Part shown: positions 9,368-18,514 of the stretch, one piece after another
Position numbering within the stretch: position 1 is the stretch's first letter
Layout: each line of letters starts with the position of its first letter
NCBI RefSeq assembly: GCF_022605165.1
Contig: NC_063078.1
Coordinates: forward strand, 1-64,000
Reading direction: 5' to 3'
Length of the DNA stretch: 64,000 bases
Source: Purpureocillium takamizusanense
Taxonomy: Eukaryota; Ascomycota; Sordariomycetes; Hypocreales; Ophiocordycipitaceae
The notes under the pieces: generated by a model
Told to the model about the DNA's origin: nothing
Seen by the model: only the letters and a program-made list of their open reading frames with translations
Databases searched by the model: none
Made by a program: the position numbers and the translations under genes

Positions 9368-12300
9368 TTACACATTCCTGTAGTCGAACCTGGGTTGCCC
9401 GTCGTTATCGTCGTCGACGATCCGCACCAGCATGCAGTCGCTTAGTGCCGGGTGGCGTTGGCACTTTTCCCCGACGGCTATGCGGTGCCGCATTCGCACG
9501 GCGCCCTCGCGTTGGACGACGAGTCTGTGGCAGTAAAACGCACCTCGTTGCGCCGAGCCGGCAAAGGTGCGCAGGGCCGCGGCCATGTCCGCGGTGCCGC
9601 CTTGCAAGACGACCAGCTCTGCCGCGACGAGGTCGAGGTTAAACTCTCGCCGTGACTCTGGCACTACCTCGACATCCTTGAGGGCGCGAGACAGGTCCTG
9701 CAGACGCGATGCGAGGACCGGCACCTCTTCCTCGACCCGCTGTCTCTTTGGTGTAGACGCCGCCGCCGCCGAGTCGGAGGCCCGCTTCTGCGACGCGGCC
9801 TGGGCTTCGGGCGCCGCCTGCGCCATGCGCTGCCAGCCGTCTCGCTCCGAGGTCACCGTGGCGAGCTGGACCTCGAGCTTGCCGATTCGGCCCAGCTCCT
9901 TGTTTCGGGCGTCCCTTTCCTCCTGGAGCTGGTTTTGCAGGTCCGTGAGCTCCTTGTCATGGGCATCGTTGAGAGTTGCGGCTTCCCGGCGCCACGTCTC
10001 CCCGGCCACCTCGAGGGCGTCGGCTCGTCGCCGCTGCTCCTCGTAGTTCGCCTCCTCGGTGGTCAAATAGCCCTGCAACTGGTTGATGCGTTTGATATGC
10101 TCTGAGATCTGGCCATTGGCACTGTCGAGAGCCCCCTGCGTGTCTTCAAGGGTGGCTCTGAGCTTCTCCATCTCGAGGGGCTTCCCCAGCACCTGCTTGA
10201 CCTGCTCAAACTCGGCCGCAAGCTCCGAGACGGCACGGGAATCTCGGGCCTTGTCTTTGGCCACCGCCAACTCGCGTTGCAGGCGGCCGTTGGACTCCTT
10301 GAACTCCTCGCGCTGCGCGCGCAGGCTGTGCGCCCGGGACGACAGCTTGCGTTCGGCATCTTGTAGCTTGACAATCGTGGCGTTCTTGTCGGCGCAGCCG
10401 CGGCAGTCAAGGAGCTGCTCCTTCATCTGCTCGACGATCCTGTCGGCAGCCTCCAGCTGGCTGCTCTGGAACACGCTGAGCTGTTCCTTGGCCGCCTCGC
10501 TGCGCCCCTCGGCCTTGGCCTTGGCCTCCCCGGCGGCCTGCAGGTCGGATTTGAGCTGCTGGATCTCGGCCTCCTTGGCCTCCTTGACGGCCTGCAGCTC
10601 GGATCGGAGCTGCTTCGCCTCGGCGTCCTTGGCGTCCTTGGCCTCCCTGGCGGCCTTGAGCTCGGATTCGAGCTGCTCGACGTCGGCGTCAGTTGCCTCC
10701 ATCGACTCCAGCTTGCGCATGAGCGCCGTCTCCGACGTGGCAACCCTCGCCATCAACTGGCCGCCAGCGCTTCTCGCCTCCTCCCGGAACCTTTTGCCCA
10801 TGGACTCGAGGCCGGAGCGCATGTTCCTGTCGAGCGTCTCCTGCGACCTCGCCGTGGCCTTTTCGGACACGTCCTGGGCAAGACTGGACACGGCCTGCGA
10901 GATGGCCTCGAAGCCTTTGCCCGCTGCCTCCCCGTGCGCGTCGACGCGGTCTGCCATTGCCTTTGTCTGTCCGGCCGTCGCCAGCCCGTCCAGACCCTCG
11001 GACAGCTTGCCCAGGGTCAGGGCGCGCAGCTTGTCGGAGAGCAGACGGCCCACGTCGTCGGGCTTGGCGAGGCTGGACAGCGTCTGACGCACGTCTACGA
11101 CCTTGCTCGCGAGGCCGTCCTTGCCCCCCATCGCCTCCTCGAGGCTCTTGCAAGCCGCCTCTGCTTGTCGGCCCGTCGGCAGCTCCTTGACCGCCTCGTT
11201 CAGGCTGCCAATGGCCTTGAGGACGGCATCGGCACCCTTGGTCCGGCGCTCGTCGTCTTCGTCCAGCATCTTGCTGAGCGACTCGGCCGTCGGTAGGCTC
11301 GAGAGGCCTTGCATCACGGCTTCGTGAAGCTTTTGCGCCTGCTCCTGGGCCTTGGTGCTGCAGTCAGCCAGCTTCCCGTCCAGCGACTCCGCGGTCGGCA
11401 GGCCCGAAAGGCTCTGCAGCACCAGCTCGTGGCTGTCCTTGAGCGACTGCTCGGACGCCAGATCCGAGAGGCCATCGCCCAACTTCATTGCCGCCTCGGC
11501 CAGCGAGCGCACCCTCGTACTGAGCTTCCGGATGCCGTCCACCGCCTTGGCGCCGTCTTTGGCGACCTTGCGGATGTCGCCCGCTTGCTGGACAGCCGTC
11601 GAATCAAAGTGCGTCTTGGACACGAGGCCCCTTTGGTCCAGAATCAGGGAGCCCAATGACTTGGCCATCTCGTCGACCTTGACGTCTACCGCCCTCACCT
11701 TTCCCATGGCCTTTGCCTGGCCGTCGGAGATGGACTGGGCCGCCTTGATAAAGTGCGACCCGGACAACGTGTCCTGTTGGGCCTTCAACATGGCATTGAC
11801 CGCGCCGTCAACCTTGTCAGCCACTTGGCCAAGATCTGACGCCGTCACGGCATTCTTCTGGGCCTCCAAGACGGACTTGTGCGTCTCGTCCATTTTACTA
11901 GCCACCTTGACGATTCTCTCGTCAAAGTGCGACGCCGTCAAGGCGCCCTTGCCGACACCCAAGACGGACTTGTGCGTCTCGTCAATCTTACTAGCCACCT
12001 CGACGATACTGTCGTCGAGGTGCGACGCCGTCACGGCGTTCTTTTGGCCCTCCAAGACGGACTTGCGCGTCTCGTCCATTTTACTAGCCACCTTGTCCAT
12101 TATTTGGTCAAGCTGGGTCGCCGTCACGGCGTTCTTCTGGGCCTCGGAGACGCACTTGCCCGTCTCACGTGCGCTCTCGGTGAGCTTCGAGAGCTGCTGG
12201 TCAAAGTGCGCCGTCGACAAGACGGCCGTGTCGCCGCGGCACATGCCATCGAGCGCCTTGGCCGCCTCGTCCACCTGCTCGGCCATTTTGCCTTTTGAGG

Positions 12301-12700
12301 CGGACAGCTGCGTCAGTGACGCCATCACCTTGGACATTTGACCCTTGAGGCCGCCGGTGGCCGGGTCGGCCTCGTCCAAGGAGCTGCCCACGTCCTCGGC
12401 GAGCTTGTTCACCTTGCGCGTCAGCTCACCCAGATCCAGGCGAGTGACGTGCGCGAGAAGCTTCTCCTTGGCATTCTCGAATTCCTTTTCGGCACCGAGG
12501 GCCACCTTCTCGCGGAGCTGCACCAAGGCAGCCTCTTTCTCCTCTTTCTTCTTCACGTCCGCTAGGGCGGCCACTGCAGCCTGGCAGGTCGCCTCGAGTC
12601 TGCCGTGCACCCACCGCACGTGAGACCTGGTGCCGTCCTCGGCAAGGAGGCCACGGAGCGCCTCCAACTGTTTCATCATATCTTCAAGTTGAGTCGTCAT
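9368..12700 (-). CDS. 1110-residue coiled-coil protein with 31-residue repeats (island gene E)
   Basis: A single-exon protein starting MTTQLEDMMKQLEALRG. It is almost wholly helical with heptad-like Leu/Ala spacing. Residues of about 150-320 (DNA 12253-11743) contain four to six copies of a 31-residue unit with the signature VASKMDETHKSVLEAQKNAV; the QKNAV element recurs at 188, 219, 250 and 281. Central segments are Lys/Glu/Ala-rich coiled coil, like SMC- or myosin-type rods but without ATPase heads, so a 'chromosome segregation ATPase' label would be a low-complexity artefact. A basic TPKRQR segment near residue 970 is a plausible NLS. The last 60 residues form a small Cys/His-containing tail. 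It converges on gene D and diverges from gene F across the central AT-rich block. A scaffold or structural role is inferred. Confidence 0.75.
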   Translation of the reverse strand: MTTQLEDMMKQLEALRGLLAEDGTRSHVRWVHGRLEATCQAAVAALADVKKKEEKEAALVQLREKVALGAEKEFENAKEKLLAHVTRLDLGELTRKVNKLAEDVGSSLDEADPATGGLKGQMSKVMASLTQLSASKGKMAEQVDEAAKALDGMCRGDTAVLSTAHFDQQLSKLTESARETGKCVSEAQKNAVTATQLDQIMDKVASKMDETRKSVLEGQKNAVTASHLDDSIVEVASKIDETHKSVLGVGKGALTASHFDERIVKVASKMDETHKSVLEAQKNAVTASDLGQVADKVDGAVNAMLKAQQDTLSGSHFIKAAQSISDGQAKAMGKVRAVDVKVDEMAKSLGSLILDQRGLVSKTHFDSTAVQQAGDIRKVAKDGAKAVDGIRKLSTRVRSLAEAAMKLGDGLSDLASEQSLKDSHELVLQSLSGLPTAESLDGKLADCSTKAQEQAQKLHEAVMQGLSSLPTAESLSKMLDEDDERRTKGADAVLKAIGSLNEAVKELPTGRQAEAACKSLEEAMGGKDGLASKVVDVRQTLSSLAKPDDVGRLLSDKLRALTLGKLSEGLDGLATAGQTKAMADRVDAHGEAAGKGFEAISQAVSSLAQDVSEKATARSQETLDRNMRSGLESMGKRFREEARSAGGQLMARVATSETALMRKLESMEATDADVEQLESELKAAREAKDAKDAEAKQLRSELQAVKEAKEAEIQQLKSDLQAAGEAKAKAEGRSEAAKEQLSVFQSSQLEAADRIVEQMKEQLLDCRGCADKNATIVKLQDAERKLSSRAHSLRAQREEFKESNGRLQRELAVAKDKARDSRAVSELAAEFEQVKQVLGKPLEMEKLRATLEDTQGALDSANGQISEHIKRINQLQGYLTTEEANYEEQRRRADALEVAGETWRREAATLNDAHDKELTDLQNQLQEERDARNKELGRIGKLEVQLATVTSERDGWQRMAQAAPEAQAASQKRASDSAAAASTPKRQRVEEEVPVLASRLQDLSRALKDVEVVPESRREFNLDLVAAELVVLQGGTADMAAALRTFAGSAQRGAFYCHRLVVQREGAVRMRHRIAVGEKCQRHPALSDCMLVRIVDDDNDGQPRFDYRNV

Positions 12701-12989
12701 CGTGTCGTGTAACTGTGCAATTGTGCGCGGTTGGCGATGACTGGTGTGTTGGTGTTTGAGGAACGTAACATGGGGGGAGTCTGCGGGGGTGTGGGAAACT
12801 CTTAGTGGGCCCGCCTGCCAGCTGTCGCCAGCTGTGAGTTAACGGTAAAAGTAGCATAAAGGCGCGACTAAAGCGCCCCGCTTTTTTAAATAAGCCTAAT
12901 ATTAAATATAATAATTATAAGAGTATATAAATAAAATATTAATATAAAGTAATAATAGTCTATTTATTAATAAAGTTTCTTATATTATA

Positions 12990-13101
12990 ATTTATATTTA
13001 TATTATATTTATATTATATTTATATTATATTTATATTATATTTATATTATATTTATATTATATTTATATTATATTTATATTATATTTATATTATATTTAT
13101 T
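12990..13101 (+). repeat. 11-bp tandem repeat ATTATATTTAT
   Basis: About ten nearly perfect head-to-tail copies of ATTATATTTAT. The regularity contrasts with the surrounding RIP-like sequence, so the array probably expanded after the mutation. Confidence 0.8.
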
Positions 13102-13312
13102 TTATAATAATAAAATAGCTACTTAAATAATTTAAGTAGCTAATTAAATAATTAATATAAAGGGCATTAATAATTTTATTAATATAATATTATTTTAAAG
13201 ATTTAGCTTTTAATTATAAAATAGCTTATAATTATATTATATATTTTTCTTTATATTCTTATAAATATTATATTAATATATTAATTATAAATATAAATAA
13301 TATAATACTTTC

Positions 13313-13369
13313 TAAAGTAAGTTTAATAATTACTAAAGTACCTCCTTAATAATTATTAAACTTACTTTA
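13313..13369. repeat. palindromic AT repeat, copy 3
   Basis: Left arm TAAAGTAAGTTTAATAATTA and right arm TAATTATTAAACTTACTTTA around a short loop. The core matches copy 1. Confidence 0.75.
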
Positions 13370-13453
13370 TAAAAAAATAGTTTTGATTTTATATAGGCTA
13401 AAAATAATATCTTAATAATATTAAAAATATATTTATTATATATATAATATAAT

Positions 13454-13512
13454 ATAAAGTAAGTTTAATATTTATAAGGAAGGTACTTTAGTAATTATTA
13501 AACTTACTTTAA
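13454..13512. repeat. palindromic AT repeat, copy 4
   Basis: Arms ATAAAGTAAGTTTAATA and TATTAAACTTACTTTAA flank a spacer of about 25 nt containing GGAAGG. Confidence 0.75.
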
Positions 13513-14202
13513 AAAGTATTATATTATTTATATTAATAATTTCTTTAATTTAAGAATAATTTTAAAATAATATATAAAATAAAGATATTTATTTTCTTTT
13601 ATAAAGTATTAATTTATATATATTTATAAAACTTATTAATTTATTATTATTATATTAATTACTTATATATTATTTAGCTTTATATATTTTTAAATTTAAA
13701 TAAAGAGCTAGTTTTTTAAAGGTAATATATATTATATTAATAAAAGAAAGTATAAAAAGGATTATAATAAATAATAAAGAAAAAAAAAAATATTAAAAGT
13801 AAAAATAATTAAAAAAGAAATAATTAAAGGTAAAAAAGGTAATAAAAATAAATTTATAAAGATAACTATAAAAAAAGGACTTTTTTAGAAAATAAAATAT
13901 ATTATATTTCTTTAATTATAATTTTTATAATAACTTAAATAATTTATTTTAGCTTTATATATTCTTTAATAAAAGGCTAATTAATTTAATTATAAATTAT
14001 AAATTATTAATTTATTATAAACTATTTTTTTAAGGTACTTTAAATATTATAAAAGAGAGTTAAATATTTTTAATTAAGAATAATTAATAATTCTTAAAAA
14101 TATATTATATAAAAGGTTATAAATATAAATTATGTTTTTCTCTTATTATAAATAATACTTAATTTATATATAAATTAATATTTTATTTTATATATTTCTT
14201 TA

Positions 14203-14259
14203 TAAAGTAAGTTTAATATTTATTAAGGTTATCCTTTAGTAATTATTAAACTTAGTTTA
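14203..14259. repeat. palindromic AT repeat, copy 5
   Basis: The same family. The right arm carries one substitution (AAACTTAGTTTA), also present in copy 2. Confidence 0.7.
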
Positions 14260-14335
14260 TTTAATAATATATTAAAATATATTATTAATTTATATAATAT
14301 ATATATAAGTAGTAATATTAATTAATAATATTTTA

Positions 14336-14391
14336 TAAAGTAAGTTTAATAATTATATAGAGAAATCCTTAATAAATATTAAACTTACTTT
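14336..14391. repeat. palindromic AT repeat, copy 6
   Basis: Left arm TAAAGTAAGTTTAATAATTA and right arm AATATTAAACTTACTTTTA. The loop contains GAGAAATCC. Confidence 0.7.
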
Positions 14392-14897
14392 TAATAGCTT
14401 AGTTTTATAATTTATATAGCTTTAAAATACTTTTAATATATTATTAAAAATATACTTATATTTATTTAAATTATATTTAAAGAAAAATTTATATTTTAAA
14501 TTTATATTAAATATATTAAATACTTTATTTATATACTTTATATAATTATTAAATATAAAATAAAATTAACTTTATAATTAATTTTAATTTATTATTATAG
14601 CTTAATTATTAATAAATTTTATAAGTTAATAAAAATTAATATTATAATATATTTTAAATAAGAGTTATATTCTTATATAATATATAAAGTAATAAAAGTA
14701 TAATTTTAATAGGATTTTAATAGCTAGAACTAAACTTTTTAAACCTACTATAGTAATGTTTAGTGTTACTCTTTTTTAAACGCGAGTTAGCAAACGGTCT
14801 TAGAGGAAAACACGGCTCGGCAACACAACTATCTATGCAGACGCAACGCATTCAACGCACACTGACGAGCTCAACTCTACGACAAGACAGCAGCACC

Positions 14898-17204
14898 ATG
14901 GCATCGACATGCGGTGCCAGCCCTTCCTGGGCCGAGACGATCGACGAGGTAGCAGCGTGGGCTACAAACGTGGATGGCGGCGCCGAGAACCCGGGTTTTG
15001 CTCACCTCGGGGGCCTGCCTGCCACGCGCGAAAAGGCCTCTGTGCCGTTGCTTCTGTGGGAGCAAATCACGCAACGCCTGCCCGGGACTCTGGTGGTTTA
15101 CGCCGGCACGGAGCTCGACGCCAGCGTGGTGGCGGCGCATCGAGACGAGCAGGGGCATGGACGGCCGGCGGATGGAGGATATCGCCTGGCGGTCGGATGC
15201 TACACGACCATTGGCCGCATCGTGCGGCAACACATCAACAGGGACTTTCACGACCAATCGAGGCGGATGGACGGGCCCAAGGACTGGCGTACGCTGTACG
15301 ACGACGTGGTGTGTACCGAGCGCGTCGTCTTCGTCGTCGACGTCAACGATACCGGTGTCTCGGCAAGCCTCGCATTCTTGTTGTACGTCTTGACAAGCTG
15401 GTCGTACCGCACTCTGCCGCGCCCTACAGCGCCTCGAAGACTCATCCGAGTCTTGACGACGGCGGCTGGACCTGATATATTGAAGAGCACGGACGCCCTC
15501 ATTACTTTCGTGGGCAAAATTGTTGGCTGCGAGGCCGAAATGCGTTACTTCGACTTGCCGAAGTCTGCCGTGACCCATAGCGACACCAGACTCCGTCGCG
15601 TCACAGCTCTGGATGTGGACAAGGCATTGGCAGGAGACGGGGCACTCGAAGACGGCCATGCCACCATCGACTTCTCGGACTCGGCAAGGATCCGGGCCAT
15701 GTTCGGCGACGACCCGACGGCCATCATGCCAGAGTTTAGGACTCGGCGGCGACCCATGGTGCAGCCGGCCGGTCGGGACGAGATCGCGAGCTCCGACTTC
15801 CGACGACTGGAGGCGCACTTTGCGCGAGGATCCAAGTCGCGGGCGCTCTATCGCGTGTCGCCGACGTCGCCGCCCGTGCCTGGCAACCCGACAGGCTGGA
15901 CGGCGTGCCACATCGTGATCCCGGACAAGGCGCGGCAGGTGGTCCTGGACCATCGGGTTGGTTACCGTGTCGAGGTGGAGGCGTGGCTGACCCGGTTCGA
16001 GAGGGCGTACGCGGCTTCGTGGGCGAGGCAGGCGCAACTTTCCGGGCAGGCCGTTATGGTCTATCTGGTCACAGACGACGGCCGCGACGTGACCCTGGAC
16101 AGGTTCATCCGGGATGGCGTGGAGGAGTGGTCGACGAGCAGTGTTGCGGGACTCGACGCACCCGGATTCTTGGCGCTCATGGCCTATGTGTATCCGTGGG
16201 TGACATGTCCATCCCAGGGGATCCAAGTCCTCGTGCCACGGGAGACGGTCCATGCGGCCGTGGCAAGGCTTGAGCGGCAGGGAGTCTTGGAGTGGAACAT
16301 GGCCGAACTCAAGCCGCCAAAGTGGCGCATGAATGGGGACTTGTTCATCGACCAACTTGAGACGCTCGGCTGCGACACCGACCTGGCCGTGCTCGCTTGT
16401 CGGGGTGGCCCAAGTGGTCCTGCCGCGGGACTCCCGACGGCGCTCGCTGCTGTGCTGTCGGTGGGCATGAGGCGCTTGGGCGACTTTGGACTCGCAGCCT
16501 CCGCGGTTCCTTCTGCGGACTGGCCGGCGATGCTGCTGAGCAGAGTCGAGGAGGCGGCGTCGTCCACACAGCTGGGGCCGCTCGCCCTTTCCGGTACCCT
16601 GTGGCTGCACCTCGCGCTCGTGCAGGAGGCGATGGCGAAGGCTAGGGTGCTGGACGGCCTGGTCGACCAGGAAGACCAAGATGCAGAGACGCCCGTCTGG
16701 GTTGGGGACTCGGACCTGTCCGTGTCTCTACGCCTGTGTGCCGAGGTCGCCAACGTCATCAAGGCAATCCTCCGCGTCCGCTCCCACCACTCGATGGCCC
16801 TCTTTGCCAAGTTTCCCTCCATCGCCGTCACGGGGCCGGAGCGCCGGCACGTATGGAATACGCTCGCGCGCGTTTTCGCAGCGAACATAGTCTTTGTGTT
16901 GTCTCTTGAGGGTGGGTCCCTGCTAGCAACCGACATAGAGAATGATGTGGAGTGGGACTTTGCGGATGAGGCGCGGGCGGCATATTCCTTGGAGCCGTCA
17001 CCACCGGCCAATGCGGCCGAAGCTCCTGTGTTCGGAATTTGCCTGCGTCGCACGATGGTCGGAGGGAGGCGTCTCGTCCACGACTGGACCCGCATCCCGA
17101 GCGATATCGTGCAGGAGGTCCTTGGCCCGCACCTGCTGGAGGGCGACTCCAACTCGACACGGGCAGATGGGCAAGGGGCGGGGGACGGCATGGACGTGGA
17201 CTAG
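14898..17204 (+). CDS. helicase-like paralogue lacking the P-loop (island gene F)
   Basis: A 768-residue protein from the ATG at 14898 in a strong CACCATGG context. The frame is open back to 14763 with another ATG at 14835. It parallels gene G along its length: an N-terminal block (WAETIDEVAAWAT against WREVAAEVAGWTM), a TLVVYAGTELDAS strand (TLVLWAGEEVEAG in G), a hydrophobic strand ending in Asp (VVFVVDVNDTG against VMLVVDTQPEM), and a near-identical end (HDWTRIPSDIV against HDWTVIPVDVV). Where gene G has a Walker A motif, this protein has GGLPATREKA, so ATP binding by a canonical P-loop is unlikely. It is a single exon, just right of the AT-rich block and divergent from gene E. It is probably a non-catalytic partner of G; this is inference. 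Confidence 0.78.
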   Translation: MASTCGASPSWAETIDEVAAWATNVDGGAENPGFAHLGGLPATREKASVPLLLWEQITQRLPGTLVVYAGTELDASVVAAHRDEQGHGRPADGGYRLAVGCYTTIGRIVRQHINRDFHDQSRRMDGPKDWRTLYDDVVCTERVVFVVDVNDTGVSASLAFLLYVLTSWSYRTLPRPTAPRRLIRVLTTAAGPDILKSTDALITFVGKIVGCEAEMRYFDLPKSAVTHSDTRLRRVTALDVDKALAGDGALEDGHATIDFSDSARIRAMFGDDPTAIMPEFRTRRRPMVQPAGRDEIASSDFRRLEAHFARGSKSRALYRVSPTSPPVPGNPTGWTACHIVIPDKARQVVLDHRVGYRVEVEAWLTRFERAYAASWARQAQLSGQAVMVYLVTDDGRDVTLDRFIRDGVEEWSTSSVAGLDAPGFLALMAYVYPWVTCPSQGIQVLVPRETVHAAVARLERQGVLEWNMAELKPPKWRMNGDLFIDQLETLGCDTDLAVLACRGGPSGPAAGLPTALAAVLSVGMRRLGDFGLAASAVPSADWPAMLLSRVEEAASSTQLGPLALSGTLWLHLALVQEAMAKARVLDGLVDQEDQDAETPVWVGDSDLSVSLRLCAEVANVIKAILRVRSHHSMALFAKFPSIAVTGPERRHVWNTLARVFAANIVFVLSLEGGSLLATDIENDVEWDFADEARAAYSLEPSPPANAAEAPVFGICLRRTMVGGRRLVHDWTRIPSDIVQEVLGPHLLEGDSNSTRADGQGAGDGMDVD

Positions 17205-18514
17205 GTGAGCACGGAGGTAGTATAGATTAGTCTCAATGTACGTGTCTTGATGGTATGAACTACGAAGTGCACTTAAGCTCGTGACCGCTGCCATCCCGGT
17301 TCCCTGTATTCTCCACGTTCCCTGTATTCTCCGCGGCGGGACGCGACGACGTAGCCAATCGGCTCGAGACTGAGAGCCACGGGCGACCCACATGGCTCGG
17401 GAGGAACCTTGAATCTAAATACGGCCCTGGGTGTTGCTTGCCTTGGCCCTTGAGTCTTGGCCAGTCTTTGACCCGGTGAGCCACATTGCGATGCTCGAGC
17501 ATGCCGGCGTTGCCTGCCACGCCCACCCTCCTGACCATGAATGCAGGCGCAGACCCTAACTACGCCCTCGTCTCACCGCGCTGCAGCTTCCAAGGCTTTC
17601 GAAGCCGCCATTGCCGGTCTCGAGCCCAAGGTTCTCTCCGATCAGGGCGTGCTAGTCGGCTCTCAAATCTCATTCAAGGAGGCGCACGAGCGCCTCGAGG
17701 AATTTGATATCCTTATCATCCTTGGCGGCAACTCGCAGGAGGTGCTGGACAAGGAGCTCGAGCCTCTTGGCCTGATCAACGACTTTGCCGAGCTCCAGAA
17801 GAAGGACAGGGGCGCTGTCAGGCCTTGTGAAAACGGTCGGAAGCGTCTCGGTTCGGGCGGGCGGGCAATACGAGAGGTACATCTCCCTTTCCATGGTATA
17901 TACTAACACAGGCTCGCAGGGCGGGCGGGGAGGCTACACAGTACCGTGGGCCAAGCGGCGACGAGAGAGCTCAGCATCGGGAGAAGGCTGCAAGGGAGTG
18001 AACACGGACGGCAGGGACCAGCGTATCTCGTCATACAGATAGCGAAGGCGCCGGGCGAGGCAACGGTCGAGGCAACTGTGGAAGCGACCGGACGATCTGC
18101 GTGCTGGGCGAGGCAACGGCCAAAGCAGCTGTGGAAGCGATTGGATGGGTGAAGCGCCTGCAGAGAGACACCGCGTGAATTTTGGTCCTTGACTGCCCTT
18201 TGCATCTGCTGCCCTGTTGGCTCGACTGCCCGTTTGCTGGATGACTAAGTGTATAAAGTACGTACCTGGCAATGCACGTGGTACCTAAAGGAATAGCCTT
18301 TTGCGGAATAATGTCCTTCTCTCATTGGTCAGCGACGTCACAGTCTTGACCGCCACGGCAGGAAGGGTCTGGCATGGGCCCCCCGGTCCCCTGGACTTGG
18401 CGTTTCCCTTTGTCGATCCACATCCCCGTTTTCCTTGTCGATCCACACCTCACCCCAAACTCGACGTGCCCTCAAAGACTTCAACCAGTACGCTTCACGT
18501 TTACGACTTTTAAG
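17205..18514. other. intergenic region between genes F and G with gene debris
   Basis: About 1.3 kb holding a DJ-1/PfpI-like fragment (separate entry), a doublet of TTCCCTGTATTCTCC near 17300-17330, and an imperfect 52-nt tandem duplication at about 18053-18091 and 18105-18143 (GGGCGAGGCAACGG and TGTGGAAGCGA shared). The last 100 nt before the start of gene G are C-rich leader. Confidence 0.5.
17541..17820 (+). pseudogene. DJ-1/PfpI (class I glutamine amidotransferase-like) fragment
   Basis: The translated segment contains EEFDILIILGGNSQEVLDK followed by EPLGLINDFAELQKKD. This is the characteristic middle part of fungal DJ-1/PfpI family proteins, which normally continues into a nucleophilic-Cys elbow (a VCTG-type motif). 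Here the frame runs into unrelated residues and stops at 17906 without that elbow. The N-terminal part is degraded. The fragment is about 90 residues against a family length of about 230. It is probably a broken host-gene remnant lying between the two helicase-like genes. Confidence 0.6.

Larger units (their letters stand above)
12882..14750. repeat. RIP-like AT-rich block inside the island
   Basis: About 1.87 kb of nearly pure A/T with almost no CpA/TpG and no open frame. It sits in the divergent intergenic space between genes E and F. It holds an 11-bp tandem repeat and four palindromes of the family also seen at the left edge of the window. The edges are sharp: GC-rich sequence stops near 12880 and resumes near 14770. 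It is probably a mutated transposon insertion of unknown type. Confidence 0.85.

Noticed and set aside
9368..12700. SMC/chromosome segregation ATPase
   Set aside because: No Walker A, Walker B or ABC signature and no hinge domain. Only coiled-coil composition would drive such a hit.
14877..16679. 600-codon minus-strand frame opposite gene F
   Set aside because: Arg/His/Pro-rich shadow of gene F. The plus-strand frame has the paralogue match to gene G.
18374..18514. N-terminal extension of gene G from the first ATG
   Set aside because: The extension is Pro/Phe-rich, resembles the C-rich leaders of neighbours, and has no counterpart in gene F.
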